This document shows positions 12,470-26,300 of a DNA stretch of 64,000 bases, one piece after another. The notes under the pieces were generated by a model. The model was not told where the DNA came from. It did not search any database and worked only from the letters and a program-made list of their open reading frames with translations. A program made the translations under genes and the position numbers. The DNA comes from Brachyhypopomus gauderio (lineage: Eukaryota; Chordata; Actinopteri; Gymnotiformes; Hypopomidae), in NCBI RefSeq assembly GCF_052324685.1, contig NC_135218.1, positions 17,349,479 to 17,413,478 of the forward strand, read 5' to 3'. The number at the start of each line of letters is the position of its first letter. The stretch's first letter is position 1.

Positions 12470-14760
12470 AACTTGTAAGGTGTATTTCAGGCTGGGGAGC
12501 TGGTGGAACTGGAGGTTGTTTCTGTTTTGTAGCCCATTGGAGTGGGACTCAGGAAATAAACAGAGTAACTTAGAGGAGCCTGTAATTTAGGGTGGGATGT
12601 CCTGACAGCTTCGGCACAAACAGTTACAAGGTCTCGTTTTAAACCTGGTTTGAAGATTGTTTTACACTTCAAGCTGCTGTTCGTATGAATCAATTCAAAA
12701 GTTTGTATGAATCAACTCAGTGGATTTGATTATTTGTTGCATGGACTGATACACCGACACCATTTATGCTGCGCTGGCTCTAAACCGAGTCTAACATCTA
12801 AACTGAGGTTTTGAAATGATTGATTGTGACAGCAGGCATATGTCTCCTACGTGTGTTTTGAAGAAGTGCTGCTGATGTCCTTGCTGTCATGCGATCCATC
12901 CACTCACGCTCAGTCAGGGTTTAGCCATGCCATAGGCCAAAGCTATTTCCTTCATCCTTTGCAGCCATCAATGCTAATAAGATTTTTAAAATTCACAGTT
13001 ATCTGTACACTCTCCCTAAAATAGATAAAGGCTGTTTCTAACGTCAAATCCCCACAAGTGTCTAATACAAGAATCTTTTAAATCTATGTATCTAAGCTGC
13101 AAGGGACAAAATATTCTCTTAAGAAAGGTGCAGTAGTGGAACAGTGACTAACTGACAGAAACTGTGGATGACCTTGCCTTATATACACTGGAGGTTTGGA
13201 GTCAAAGAAGAGCTGGTTGATGGTGTTGAGAGTCCTGAATATCAGTCACATGGGTGGGAATGCAGGATGTGACATGGTTGCGCTGCCATTTTGGAATACT
13301 ACTTAGTAGAATCATTCTGAAAAGTGTTGGCACAGAGAGAGAGAATTAGCCACACCTAAAATATTTTTGTCTTTACTAGTTCTTTAAAATTAGTTTGAGG
13401 TTTAATACTTGTTGCTACATGGCAACAAGGCTGACACTGATGGACTTTTAGCAGTGTAGGAAACAGTTACACTGGTTACACTATTTTCTTTTTAACCTCT
13501 TTCTACAGCTACTAGCTGTAGCTCCTGTGGCTTTTGTCTTTTCACACTGCACATATTGTTAGACCTGATTCGGTTTGACACACCAATCACCCGATCCCAT
13601 TACCCGATCCCATAGGATAACAAAGACCCGATTCGCTTTGGGATTCACTCCTTCTTCATAGAACATTTGTTGTACAAGCAGGTGGAATCCTTTAACCCCC
13701 ATCTGCATTAGCTATATCTTGTTTTCATGGAAGATACATATCAGTCACACTCTGTGCAGGGTGCAGTCGTGTAAACTGGTACCATAACAATATACATTAT
13801 TTTTGTTCTGTTATGGAAACTGCAGAGGCCACACTTTCATTTAGTGGAAATTTCAGTTTTCCATCTCTGAATATTCATAAGGCTAATAATCTTCCATATT
13901 CATAAGGCTCATAATCTTCCATGTTCTCAATCAGCGCCACATGCACAGCACATTATACAGCTGTCGCCAATTTAATCGGTAAGTGAATGATTCAGAAGGT
14001 ATTTGTTTATTGCTGTCTGCTCCATCATTATTCAATTTTGTATTTGCCCTGTAACAGCTGTAGCCTAGACCTAAAGTAGGTCAGGAGAAAGGAGAAAGTG
14101 TGTGTGTCACTGACGGGAATGTTGCAAGCACGCCCGGTCCGACGATTTCAGGCAGAAAAGGACGGGCCCCTGACCTTTGAACACTTTGTCTTTCAAGGCC
14201 ATTTTCATTGTGTCCATGTAGATGAAAGAATGTGTGTCAGTTTCATGAGCAAAGTAAAGGACACCCTTGTCACTTCCTTTACCTACTTTGTGTTCAAATC
14301 CCACTTTGTGCCAAAGACGGCACTGTGTCATATTGCAGGTTTACCGCTTGTCCCCATGTTAGTACAAAGTTTACAATGCCTTCTATACATTTAGTGGCAA
14401 GATTGGTTAATCTTTGAACTCTGATAGCTTGAAAGGCTCTCAGTAAGTAATGAGCGCTGTTTATTATTTCACAGAGACATGTTTATTATTACAAGATCGA
14501 AGGCTTATCTGAGGCTTATCTGTGAGATAAAGATATGTAGGAAGAACTACTACAAGGAGTTCGAAAGTATATTGAGTTTCACAGAAGCACAGTACACTAA
14601 CACACACACTAACACACACCAACAATATTAACTAATCTTTTCCACTGTATTTCTGTTCCTAAAGTAGTGTATTCCATGTAGTTTTGTTCCATACCCAGAG
14701 TTGAAAGCTCAGAGACACTCTAAGATACTGAGGGTTCCTGACCACCAAACAACCACAGGG
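12470..14760. other. Intergenic DNA upstream of dpt
   Basis: No coding exon seen. At 13871-13920 a 25-bp unit (ATATTCATAAGGCT...CTTCC) is tandemly duplicated. 14098-14394 is open for 98 codons on the + strand but lacks any recognisable domain or splice context and is treated as chance. Confidence 0.45.
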
Positions 14761-14762
14761 CT

Positions 14763-14799
14763 GGGTTAGGGTTAGGGTTAGGGTTAGGGTTAGGGTTAG
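14763..14799 (+). repeat. Interstitial telomere-like (TTAGGG)6
   Basis: Six perfect head-to-tail copies of GGGTTA. Flanks are ordinary unique sequence, so this is a short interstitial tract and not a chromosome end. Confidence 0.95.
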
Positions 14800-15644
14800 T
14801 CAGGTCTCTGTCCTTTGCGTCTGGAGACTTCTGTTTGTCCACTAAACCAAATAATTCAAATGGGCTTTCCTGGAGTTAACTGGCATATTTTTCAGCCCAT
14901 TATGCATTTCATATCTGTAAGCATAACCAGATGGCATTTTTGCTTTTGGAGACCAACTCACTGGAGTTTTTTCACTACACTTTACTGAAGTGTAGTGTTC
15001 AGAAGGCTACACGACATCTATACGAGCCCCTCATTACAACTGACATAAACATACATAAACATTTATAAAAGCTTTTTCCAAAAAGCTTAAGCTGTAGTAA
15101 AAGCTGTCTTTGTCAACTTTGATGTCAACTTTGTGAAGTGACACAGAATAATGGTGACATTAAAATGTGTCATAGCATTGGGTGAAGAGAAAAAACAACA
15201 CACGTTATGACAAATGAGACTCAGCGATTTTTAAGTTTATTTATTTGTTTTGCATGTCAGGGTGACATAATGCCAACGATATGACACAGCTTATGATGAA
15301 AGGAATTTCAGATTGGCAATTGGACTGTGTAGAGTGTTTAAAGTTCAAAGGGAATGATGGAGTATGTTCAAGAATAGATTTGGCATGTACCCAAAGAGTT
15401 CTCATATATATTAGTTTCCTTTCAAACACCTGTGACTCATCCAAAATGTTTAGGACAATGCCTGATGAAATGAAAACAAGTCCTCCTCCCATTTCAGGCG
15501 AATGGATAGCATCACTATTTGGCAACCGCCAACTCTCCTCCTTGCAGAAGTCCTTTAAGGGGGATTTCACTTTAAGGCATGCAGTCTAGTCTTGAACATT
15601 GGTTGGGATAGTCCTCTTGAACAAAACAACTTAAAAACCTTTGT

Positions 15645-15785
15645 TAACCATAACTGTGTGCTGGGGAATGCAAATTACATATCACCTCCAAAGCCAGATA
15701 AAGAACATCTGGAGAGTGAACATCTGGAGAGGTTTAAAGGCAAGCAGTGCACGCAGTCAGAGCTTCCTCGTCACTCGCGACTAAG
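15645..15785 (+). promoter_or_regulatory. dpt: dpt proximal promoter / 5' UTR
   Basis: The segment directly upstream of the dpt start codon. A TATA-like TTTAAA lies at 15733-15738, about 50 bp before the ATG. Upstream, the 15-bp unit AACATCTGGAGAGTG is present twice in tandem (about 15702-15731) and contains a CATCTG E-box core. 15645-15712 is an imperfect duplicate of 16549-16617 in intron 1. Whether the 5' UTR begins just after the TATA element is inferred from spacing. Confidence 0.55.
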
Positions 15786-16075
15786 ATGAACACAGCCACT
15801 GTTTTCTGGGCTCCGGCCGCGCTGTTGCTCCTGCAGGCCTGCGTGGTCCGTGCCCAGCCGAACTACATCCACGAGGAGGAGTGGGTCAACACGTGGCGGC
15901 AGGGGTTCAACTTCCAGTGCCCACACGGCGAGGCCCTCGTGGCGATCAGGAGCTACTTCAGCGAGAAAGAGGGCTCGGACCGCCTGTGGAGCTTCGAGTG
16001 TCAGCCGACTCCATCCACCCTGGGAGAGCCCAGCGCGTGCTGGTGGGATGACATCAACCGTGCCGGGATGGAGTG
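15786..16075 (+). CDS. dpt: dpt coding exon 1
   Basis: Starts at the ATG in GACTAAGATGAAC. It encodes the signal peptide, the N-terminal [20 protein letters not shown] block and the first DRLWSF motif, ending in INRAGMEW with the W codon split. The donor is GTAAGT (G/GTAAGTGCG). An upstream in-frame extension to 15747 has no better start and would lack a signal peptide at its N-terminus. Confidence 0.96.
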
Positions 16076-18223
16076 GTAAGTGCGTGAGTTTGCCGCCTGC
16101 TCTTGTGTGCCGTAACTTATCGTGTAATGTGCCTGTGTGTGTTTCGGAGGCCGTGCACTGATCTAAAGGGGAGAGTAGCAGAAGGTGGCACACAAGCTCG
16201 GCTGGTCTGTCTGAGCAGGAGTTTATCTGTGCCCCAGGCTCCCCACACAGTTCCTCTCAGCAGTCAGAAAATGACGACAGTATTTGGCATTATATGGCTG
16301 CCAGTATCTCCGGTGAGATGCACAGTATTGGTTACTGATCTAATTTAAAACTGCACAGATTAGATTTTTGGGCAAATATGCAAATATTTATTAATGCTCT
16401 TCATTTTCACACACTTTATCTGTCTAAAAACAGCAGCTGACTCTCAGTGTTGATGGGTTTAGTATTTATTAGTATTGCTGTTGTGTCTCAGACTGCAATC
16501 TTGCACAGTGGTTAGAAAAATCGTGTACAACTCAATAAAGACATGCTAGTTAACCGTAACTGTGCACCAGAAGTGCAAATGACATATCACCTCTTGAGCC
16601 AGATACAGACCATCTGGTGAACAAACCCTCTTCAGAGCGGCATAAAATCGAACAACTGTGGACAGACGCAAAGAATTTCATAAATGAACGAACAAAAAAT
16701 GAACCAACTAAACAAGCAGCTCTTTGGATCAGATGTACGCATGGTGAATGCCTGTGGTAACACCAGCAGCAGAGAGACCACCAAACTGCTATGTCCGTGT
16801 GCAGTAATCTGACTGCATTTGTTTAATGTGCTTGTGAAATGTGATTGTGCGGAAGTGGATTCATCCACACATTACTCATGGTCATGGACCTCCTATTATA
16901 AGAAGATGCAGATAGTTGTACAGTAGAGTGCAGAGCTGGGGTGTTGCTGATGTAACTCCATCATTTGTTTGTCATGGTAGGAAACCAATCAAACAGGCCC
17001 TAAAAGTGACAGACAGACATTTTGCTTGAGCCACATGATATTTTATCTCACCTCAGTTTAACTGATCAGTCAACCAGATGACATGCCTAAGCTCGTTACT
17101 TAAGTTTCATACACAGTTCTAAAATGGGACTTTTTATGACCAGATACTTGGACATGCGCGAACTGATGCTGTGCAAAGCTGTGCAAAATCTCAGAACATG
17201 AAAGCAGAAATGGTTCCCAGGTTCCATAGTTTGTCCAACATTCCCAAAATGCTTTCACTGTGTTCTTGTTATGAGGGCTCCTCACATCCTAAACCAAGCG
17301 GAGGAAACATTGCCAGAATATTGACCTTCCAGGCATCACAATGTGAGGAACCTTGTTAGAAACATATATTGTGAGACATACATGTTGTGAAGTTTTCACA
17401 ACATCATCTGGGGGCTAATTTCAGACGCAGTGTTATTGTCTAAGAGGAACAAACCCTATAGCAGCGTTGCCTTCAGGTGCCCCCTGGTCCAAGTTTCAAT
17501 GTAAACACAGAACAGGCTTATCATGTGGTCTGCTCTGAAAGACATTTGCAAAGAAATATTATAAACAGGATTCATATTATATGTAAACTTTCCTATATGC
17601 CTCTGGCAGCTACATGTAGCAAGCGATAGAGAAGACCTGCGGTCAAACCTCTGCTCACACAGCTCTGCCCCACTTCTGTTTGCAAGGCTCAACTCAGGAG
17701 GATCCAGTCCAGAGAGGATCTGGCCTACAATATGTTTATGTTCAATATCAATACTATAGTTTGTAGGTCCGTAGTCTCTGAAGCAGGTTATTTTTGCCCT
17801 CTCCAAGGTCAACTCATGCTGTTAGAGTCGCTTTTATATCTAAGTCCTTACAGTTTTACAGCTCATTGGAGCTTATTATTATATTTAAAATTTTATATTT
17901 GCTACTTATTTACATGAGATTGAGTTCAAATAAAGGTGCATCAGTTTTTCATCTGTCACCTTGCTTTAAAAAATGAACTAATACAACAGCTCTAATGTGG
18001 AGCTGTATGTGGTCCTAATAAAACAGGTCAGTTTCTAATTTTCCATGGCACCAAACGTGGAAGACTAGGAAAGTTCCCTATTAGCACACAATAAATGCCC
18101 TTATTGTGCAATAATGGTGACCTTTACATACTGTGATCCAAACCTTGCTGGTTTTGTTGCATTAATAAATCCAAGAGGTGGTGATGATGGTAGTGGTGGC
18201 TGTGTGTGTATGAGTGTGTGTGA

Positions 18224-18306
<83 letters not shown>

Positions 18307-21300
18307 TGTGTGTGTGTGTGTGTGCACGCGCGTGCATGTGTGTGTGTGAGTATGCTGGGAATCAATTTACACAGCAGGATATGTAAGCCATCACTTCCCA
18401 GTTAACAGCATATAATGAGAGCATATACAACCTGCAACTTGACATGTTGAACATTTCTAAATAAAAGTTATATGAATAAAAAACATTTGAGCCCCATGCA
18501 GAATACTTTTCCTCAATTAACTGACTATAAAATGTTTATTACAACACCAGTGCTCCATTCTTTTACAAAATGTCCTATTTTTGGAACACACAAGCTTTGT
18601 TACTGAGATCACATTCTGTCATTAATACTCTTTCTCAGAGTCTACAACCTTTGCACTTGCAGTGAACACCAGAACGCTGAAATTTGTCTTTAAAACAATG
18701 ATTTTAACTGAAAAAGCCACTGGTGGCTATAAGGATGTAATTAGTTGTAATGAATAATGAATGAATTTCTGCAAACTGCATTTCATTGCTCAGTATTTGC
18801 GACATGTGCAATGACAATCAAGTTCTATTCTATTCTATTCTATTCTATATAAAGCTGTTATTACATATTGAGTGCTTAATATTCACTATTTAAATACGTT
18901 GTGTTGCTGCATCTGTCAGGAAGAAACATGCCACCTTGCTTTTGTGAAGTGCACATGCACAAAAACTGGAAATGTCAGAGTCATTTCCTGAACTTTTGGA
19001 GAGTGTTTCATATTTGGCACAACACATTCACGTTGTATCCACAAAGATGTTTCCTCAGGCAAAACCTTTCCCTTTTTATGATCGCAAAGAAGGCCACATG
19101 AGCATAATGGAATCCATTCAGAGATGACGTCTGAGCATATTCCTCAGAATTGCCACATAGCAGGAGGAAAGCAGCACAGCTCCACAGCTTGTGAGGACCG
19201 GAAGGATCTGGCACTGGGGAGCCGATTGGAGACTGTGTGTGCCCTGCTGCAGCCCACCACCAGGCCCTCTCCCGCAGGAATTTCCCTGGGAATTAATTGA
19301 GCTCAGCTCGGTCCTGCCAGGTCTGCTCTGAATCTGTCCACTTTTTGGAGATTTCCTTTGAGTTATGGCCACGTGACTTCCTCTTCCTGCGGCTTGGCTG
19401 GGCCACCTGGGGCCTTTAGAATGCACACATTCGGTCAGACGGGTCACCTGCTGGGATTTACTCATTATAGGGGAGAATTTCAAATTAAGTGTCCTTCCAG
19501 CAGTCACGTATGAAAACTTGAGAGGAGTGAAAAAAGTGAAAAGTTCTGACAGCATAACCTGCATCTGAGTGGAAAACACCTCCACCAGTCTGGATTTTAA
19601 CGAAAGCAGAAAACTAAACACCTTGCACACAAGATTAAAACTATAGGTAAGAAAATCCATATGGATCATTCAAATGAAACGATAAAACTGCAGTCTGCTT
19701 CCTGCTTCCCTGCAGTTAACTTCTCTCCTTATGTCTTCTTTTTCTTTTATCCCTTTTTTCCCTTTATTTTCAGATGACATTTTTCAAGCTGCAGTGTCTC
19801 AGACAAGACAGAAGAACTACAAACCTAAATGTGGTCATATATCCCTTTGATTTTAATATCGTTAAGATTAGTGCTACATATTTAGGAACAGGAAAGGTTA
19901 CTGTTGAATACCAACAGAAGCAGAGTATAGAACAGCTCCTTGGGTTTCAGAACACATGTCCTGTCAACATTTTTACAGTCTTCTACAGAAAATGACAGTG
20001 CTGGAGCTTCTTGTGTGAGTTTAAGAGCTGGCGTTCCCATGCTGTGCGAGGAGTATCAGAGTGTGGACGTGCTGGCAGCAGACCACAGACCGGGAGATCA
20101 GGGGAGCAACGAGCAGTGAAAACACACAGAGCCGGTCCAGCGGAGCACATGAACGGAGCCGCTATCCTGAGAACAGATGTCAGAAATGAACAGTGGGTCT
20201 TGGAGCCAAAGCCAAAAGCCATGCTACAAATAGCTCTGTAGACTTGTCTTCCAGTCCCACTAGCATCACACGTTCATCTCCTGTTAATGCTAATGCTAAA
20301 GCTAACACTGCTGCTCAGAGTCTGAAGTACCAAACAAGATCACTACATTTGCAGGACAGATTTTAAACACTGCAAAGCCTCATTGTGGATCCTTGCAAAG
20401 GCAGCAAAATTTAAGCTGAAAGAACAATAAATACCAGCCTGCCTGAGCGTCCAAGCTGAGCCACAAGACCCATCATCATGATGACTCTCACTGGCACGAG
20501 ATATCAGAAACCCATAGTTCAATGTGATCTGAGCAAGTGGATTATTGTGCATATGGCCATGAATGACGCGTCATTCTGAGTTATTAAGAAGGGTTTTAAT
20601 AACCTCAACACAATTATCAAGCTTAACATTCATCAGTGGTCCTCTGGCTGCATGGAGAAATATATTAAGGTTAAACGCTTGACTACACAAAAGTTGTAGA
20701 TCAAACAGCCTCAAATTTATTATCAACTTTAACATGTTTTTTGACAAGAGAGAATTTTTCAGGCAACATAGACTGCATACAAATAAGAGAGGTGCCCAAA
20801 ACCCTGACAGAGAACTTCATTTTCTCTGTGTACAATTAATGCCATCACATTGGCGCAAACCCCCACAAACTCGTTTGCATCAGTGGGCTTTATTGCTCCA
20901 GCGATACAACATCCTCCCCCCTACTGTGGATGCTCTGACCCAACTGCAGATCATGGAGCCACAATAATGGCTGAGCTTTTCAGCTTCTGGGGAACCATAA
21001 ACCCATGAGGACTCATCACCGTCCTCCATCTGCCCTCCCCCTTCGCCCCACCAGAACCTCCCAGAACAGTGGAGAGGTGGAGAATTGGCTGCGTCGCTTT
21101 CCCTGTCCGACGCCCTCGGGTACAGTGTGGCGGCCTGAGGGCTGCCTGACGTCTACGGCCTCATTTCCACCTTCATCCTCCAGACTGTCCCCTCAGACCT
21201 GTCCCGTCCTCCACTAGCTGTAGCTCAAGGAGATACAAACTCTTCAGCTGCTAGAACAAGAGCTTCAATCTCTACCCCGTCGCCAAGAGGAGTTACACCC

Positions 21301-22735
21301 ATCATCATCTGCTCAACTGGACGAACCTTCTCACATACTGTGACACATTAGTCAGGTCCCTGCTGATGCAGAGATTACATCAGCAGTACAAGTTCTCAAA
21401 AGACGCTTGGACCCAGCATGCTGGTAATCTCTCCCATTCCAGTGCTTATCAGAAACAGAAAGAACAGAGAGTGCATGTCAGACTCTAAATGTGTCCAACC
21501 TGTACGCTGTAAGATTTGAGCCACAGCTTTTTGGAGCAAAGCACATGGGTTACTAAGTTAGCTCTTTCCCAATATTATAGCCCATGGGGTTGATTTCATG
21601 CTTCTACATGAAACATGTTTAATTGAATGTAGTACTACAACTACATTAATTGAATCAGCACCACCAAACTTTATACATTTCTCATACAGCTACACTATTT
21701 AATAGTTCTTCCAGTGCACTAGTGATGCAAAGAATATGAAAAGTAATTGTGTATTAACCTACAAACCACAATGCAGATTTGACTGATGAATTCACTGAAT
21801 TACTTTTTTTTATTATCACTGATTTTAAAAAATCACCATTTTGGAACTGCTGGTGATTGCCAAGGATATCAGTACTACATTGGACTCTTTGGCTCTCTCT
21901 CAGCAGGTATTGGATCATTTCTTAGCACTAAAAGTCTTACTGGCACCAGAAGGTTTTCATCCACAAGACTTCATGCTATCCAACACCATGTCAAGCTGTC
22001 ATGTAATTAGCCCAGTTTAGTGCTATTACAATGAAATTGTAATTGAAGCAGTTATCTATCATCTATCATTGACTTGTAGTCTTGACATCTTACCAACTAG
22101 CTTTTTAAAGAATGTGCTTCAGAAGGTAGCATACTGACATACTGCAGATGGTGAGCACCTCACTCGTATCTGGTGTTTTTCCTAACTCACTAAAAACTGC
22201 AGTGGTGAAGCCACTGGAATCAACTCTGGAAATAATTACAGAATTCCCGTCAGTACTTACTCATAGTACTGAGACTAATCTAATTATAGTAATTAATAAC
22301 ATTTGTTTAAATGCAGACTCTGGGAAGGCATCAGTTTTACCACTGATAAGTTTCAGTAAAGCTTTTGATACCATAGACCATAACTTTATCATAGATATAC
22401 TTGAGATGTGGGTTGGACCCTCAGAAACATTCCTTAAACAGTTTATTTCAAACCTGCAAGGAACTAGAACTATAAAATAAAGTTTCTGAAGGAGTTCCAG
22501 AAACCTGTGGTGTCCCACAGGGTTTAAATCTTTGGTCACTCTTATTTAAGGGTCAGTCATGGCCTGGTGGTAGGAAACTGGTCTTGTGACCGAAGGGTCC
22601 TGGGTTCGATTGCCAGACCTGAGGCCATGACTGAGGTGCCCTTGAGCAAGGCACCTAACCACAACTGTTCCCCGGGCGCCGGGATAGGGCTGCCCACCGC
22701 TCTGGGCACGTGTGATCCACAGCCCCCTAGTAATC

Positions 22736-22802
<67 letters not shown>

Positions 22803-23311
22803 CTAACTGCACAGATGGGTAAAAAGCAAAGGACAAATTTCGATTGCGGTGAAAAATCACAATTGACAAAATATGGCACATTTACATTACATTTAACAAA
22901 TTGTACAAGATATCAAGATATCAAATGCACAAAAGTTTGCTACTGCTGACCACACATAAAAAATTCTTAGCTAAAATTATGCATTTATATTTTAATGCAT
23001 AATTTATTCATTAGCATTAATTTACACTATCCCACATCTTGCTTTACCAATTCTGAGAAAGCACGGGGCTTCTTATTCAAATCCTCTGTTCCACCTTAAT
23101 GGGACTCCATCTGTGGGACAGGTGGTGATGGGAAGGGAATGTGGGCAAGCTGCACTAAAGGTCTAGAGCCAGCTCTACTTCCTGAGGAAGCTGATGTCCT
23201 TTGGTATGACAGTCCAGCTGCTGAGGACAGTGAATTCCTGGAGGCTAAACTGGACATGGTGGAGAAGACGGTAGAGAGGAGGATGCAACAAGAGCACACC
23301 CCCCCCCCCCA

Positions 23312-23362
<51 letters not shown>

Positions 23363-26300
23363 ACAATCACACACACAATCACACACACACATAAACAGGG
23401 TTCATGAAGAACCCCCTCATTGTCCATACAAAACACGACATGTCCGTCGCACCGCGGTCAGTTCCAGCCTCGCTGCAGGAGAGATGCTCTTACAGGGCAC
23501 ATCTCCCTGTGGCCATTACACCACACAGCTGTGTGCTCTAATTGCTCTACTTCTCAGGCACTGTTGTGCACCACTGCATTAATTGCACCGCACACTTTCT
23601 GAACCCGTCGTGCTCTTTTGTACATTACTGTATTCTACTGCTTCTTTTTGAGTGCTCATTAATGCGGGACAATACTGTACCACTCCAGATCCCTTTGTGG
23701 ATTATTAAAGTGTTATCTGTCGCACCTTCATGGTGGCAGTAGTGCATCATATCTCTATAAACAGATGTAGCTTAAGAAATGTCAATGTATGCAAATGAGG
23801 GACCAATTCTGTTATAGATTTTTGTTTCAAAATCCTCCTCTTATGCACTAGACGAGCGTCTGTCTGGAGATGCCTCCTTTGGCTCAATCACTCTTCATGC
23901 TAGCTAAGCAAGCCACTTTGATTTGCACTCCGAGATTGCATTCCACATGGAGCGGACTATCCCCTTCTACCAGTGGAGAAGCCATTTCCCGAGGCGTCGA
24001 CATTGTCATGACAACGGCCTGGAGCTGCTGGTTGCTGGGCACTGGGACGGGCCTGATGGTGGCAGATATGTTGTGATGACAACATCCTGTATTGGCCATA
24101 CACAATCAGCAACCATCAACAGACCTGTATTTACAGAAAACCACACAATCATCTCCTGCTTGTCAGTCACCTCACACCATAGGTTAATTAGTTTTAAGAT
24201 CTGTGTTGACCTCAAGAAATAGACTACAAATTCTCTAGGCTATTAAAATGTCAGCATTGTTGGCAGAGCACATCAGTCTGGGGTTGTGTCCAGCTGTAAT
24301 GAGCAGTTGTGGACCACAGAACATACACAAATAGGTCAAGATCTCTCTGGGTTGTCTTATGAATGCAAATTCTATAAGTAAAATGAATGCTTTTAAACCA
24401 TAGCTCTTAAATATTCACAATATATGTACAGAATAAACATACACATATTTTAAAAGCATTCATTTTACTTTTAGGGCAAATCATGAATGTATATCTTGTT
24501 ATGCAAACAATATTTTGCATATAGTTAGTCTATGTTCGGAAAGTCAGCATGTTGGAATTTATTGAATTACATTTTCTGGAGATCATTATATTGTGAATGT
24601 ACTGATAATGCTGTGCTTGATGAGGCACTATGGTGTGGAGTCCTCGTGGAGCGGTCTGGTTTTGTACCCAGTGGAGAGGAAACTAGACTACATGTCTGCC
24701 TGTCTGAGGTCCCATGGCTCCACGATGCAGTCCCACAATGCCTTGCAGTGGGTTGTTTTTGCCTAATGCTCTATTCTGCTTTATGTATATTATTGAAAGG
24801 GAGAAACCCCCCCCCCCCCCCCCCAAATGATCCATAAGCTTTTACTGTACATCAACTGTACATCAACCAATGACACAACCAATCAACAAAAAAGACAACA
24901 GAAGACAAAACAGTTGTTAGTTTTGTCTAACAACTGTTTTGTTAGACGAGTACTATTATATAGTGTTAATATATTTATTGTAAAGTTTAGCCTTTGAGAT
25001 AATGAACAGAGATGATCCTCTGTCCTCTAGACTTATATGGGACCAAAAGCAGCTAAGAATTCTCTGTTTACTTACACAATACACATGCAGAATTGATTCT
25101 TAGATGTTACATTTGCATCTGTGTGTTGGTGTCTCACAAGAGGACAACAACAATAAATCACATCATCATTAATCTGAAAAATCTGGAAAAAATCAATCAA
25201 GCACACTGAAAACATTCACTGTATCAATCTCTCTTGTGGTAAACATTTATCGAGATGCAGGAAGATACAGGTGAGCAGGTAACCCCATGTGAAGCAGTCC
25301 TACAGCTAATGTCAAGCTATCATCTTCACCTACAGCATGTACCAACATGTCTGAGTGGACCAATCGGTATTAAAACAAGTTCAGATCAGATGTGATTGTT
25401 AGAATAGGCTATAAAAGGAAAGCAAGAACACCAGGTAAACTCAAGAGAAAAAGGTGAACATAGGTGAGCATGTCATGACCTTACAGGTTCATCATGCACC
25501 ATGTGGCCAATTTATGTTTGTGACAGGTTAAATATGAACTTTTTAAGATCATTTATAATGCTGTTCATAGTAGCCATTAATGACTAACACTAAATATAAC
25601 ATACAGACCTTTGTCTTTATAAGACAGTTATAATCACTCTAATACCTACATTTACAAAAATGCGAACATGGGATTTAATTCAATATTTTTGCAGAGTTCT
25701 CCCTGCGTGAGACTTGATTTTATTATAGGCCATTGTATCCGAACAATGTCAGAAAAGCTTTGCTTGCTAAATGCATTCCTCTCCAGACCGTAACTGTTTG
25801 TATCATTGCTCATTCAGATGACAGTCACGTTGGGATGACGGTCGTGCCCTGCTGCTAGCACTGAAGCCGTCTGCTGTCCAGCTCTGGATGTTCTTGTCTG
25901 TCTTCACAGGTCCTCCACGTGCTCCAATAACGGGCTGGTGGCCGGCGTGCAGAGTCAGTACTTCCCCGCGGTCCTGGACCGGGAGTGGCAGTTCTACTGC
26001 TGCCGCTACAGCCGCAGGTGTCCGTACTCCTGCTGGTGAGAGAAACACCGCGAGCTTCACAAACAGCAGCCCAAGCACCACAAACCACGAACGGAAAACA
26101 CATTACGTGTTTATGGTTCATTTAATGACTATTTCAACACGGAAATGACAACAGTAACCAACTGCATACTTTGATGAGTGGCACTCCAGCTATAGGAAGA
26201 CAGTAGTTTCCACAATGGGAATCTGTTTGTGCTTTGACCTTTGCCCTGTATAAATGGCCCTGTTGCCAAAAACCTTCTTTTTTTGGTGACCAACAGGAAG

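Noticed and set aside
15241..15589. ORFs on both strands just upstream of dpt
   Set aside because: Both strands are open over the same span, with no recognisable protein. Likely part of the upstream regulatory region.
17456..17812. 118-codon minus-strand ORF in dpt intron 1
   Set aside because: No domain or exon context; consistent with chance.
18101..18405. Several ORFs of repeated Cys-Val or His-Thr (also at 22546-22949, 23096-23436, 27020-27296, 29126-29404, 34699-35001, 45235-46051, 48647-48889)
   Set aside because: They are translations of GT/CA microsatellites, which lack stops in most frames. They are not genes.
19118..19669. 183-codon minus-strand ORF in dpt intron 1
   Set aside because: No domain, low-complexity Ser/Gly/Gln composition, no splice or promoter context, and it lies antisense inside an intron.
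22555..22640. Possible tRNA gene (A and B box)
   Set aside because: The boxes belong to a SINE head; no cloverleaf with acceptor stem forms around them. The same applies to 55653-55740.
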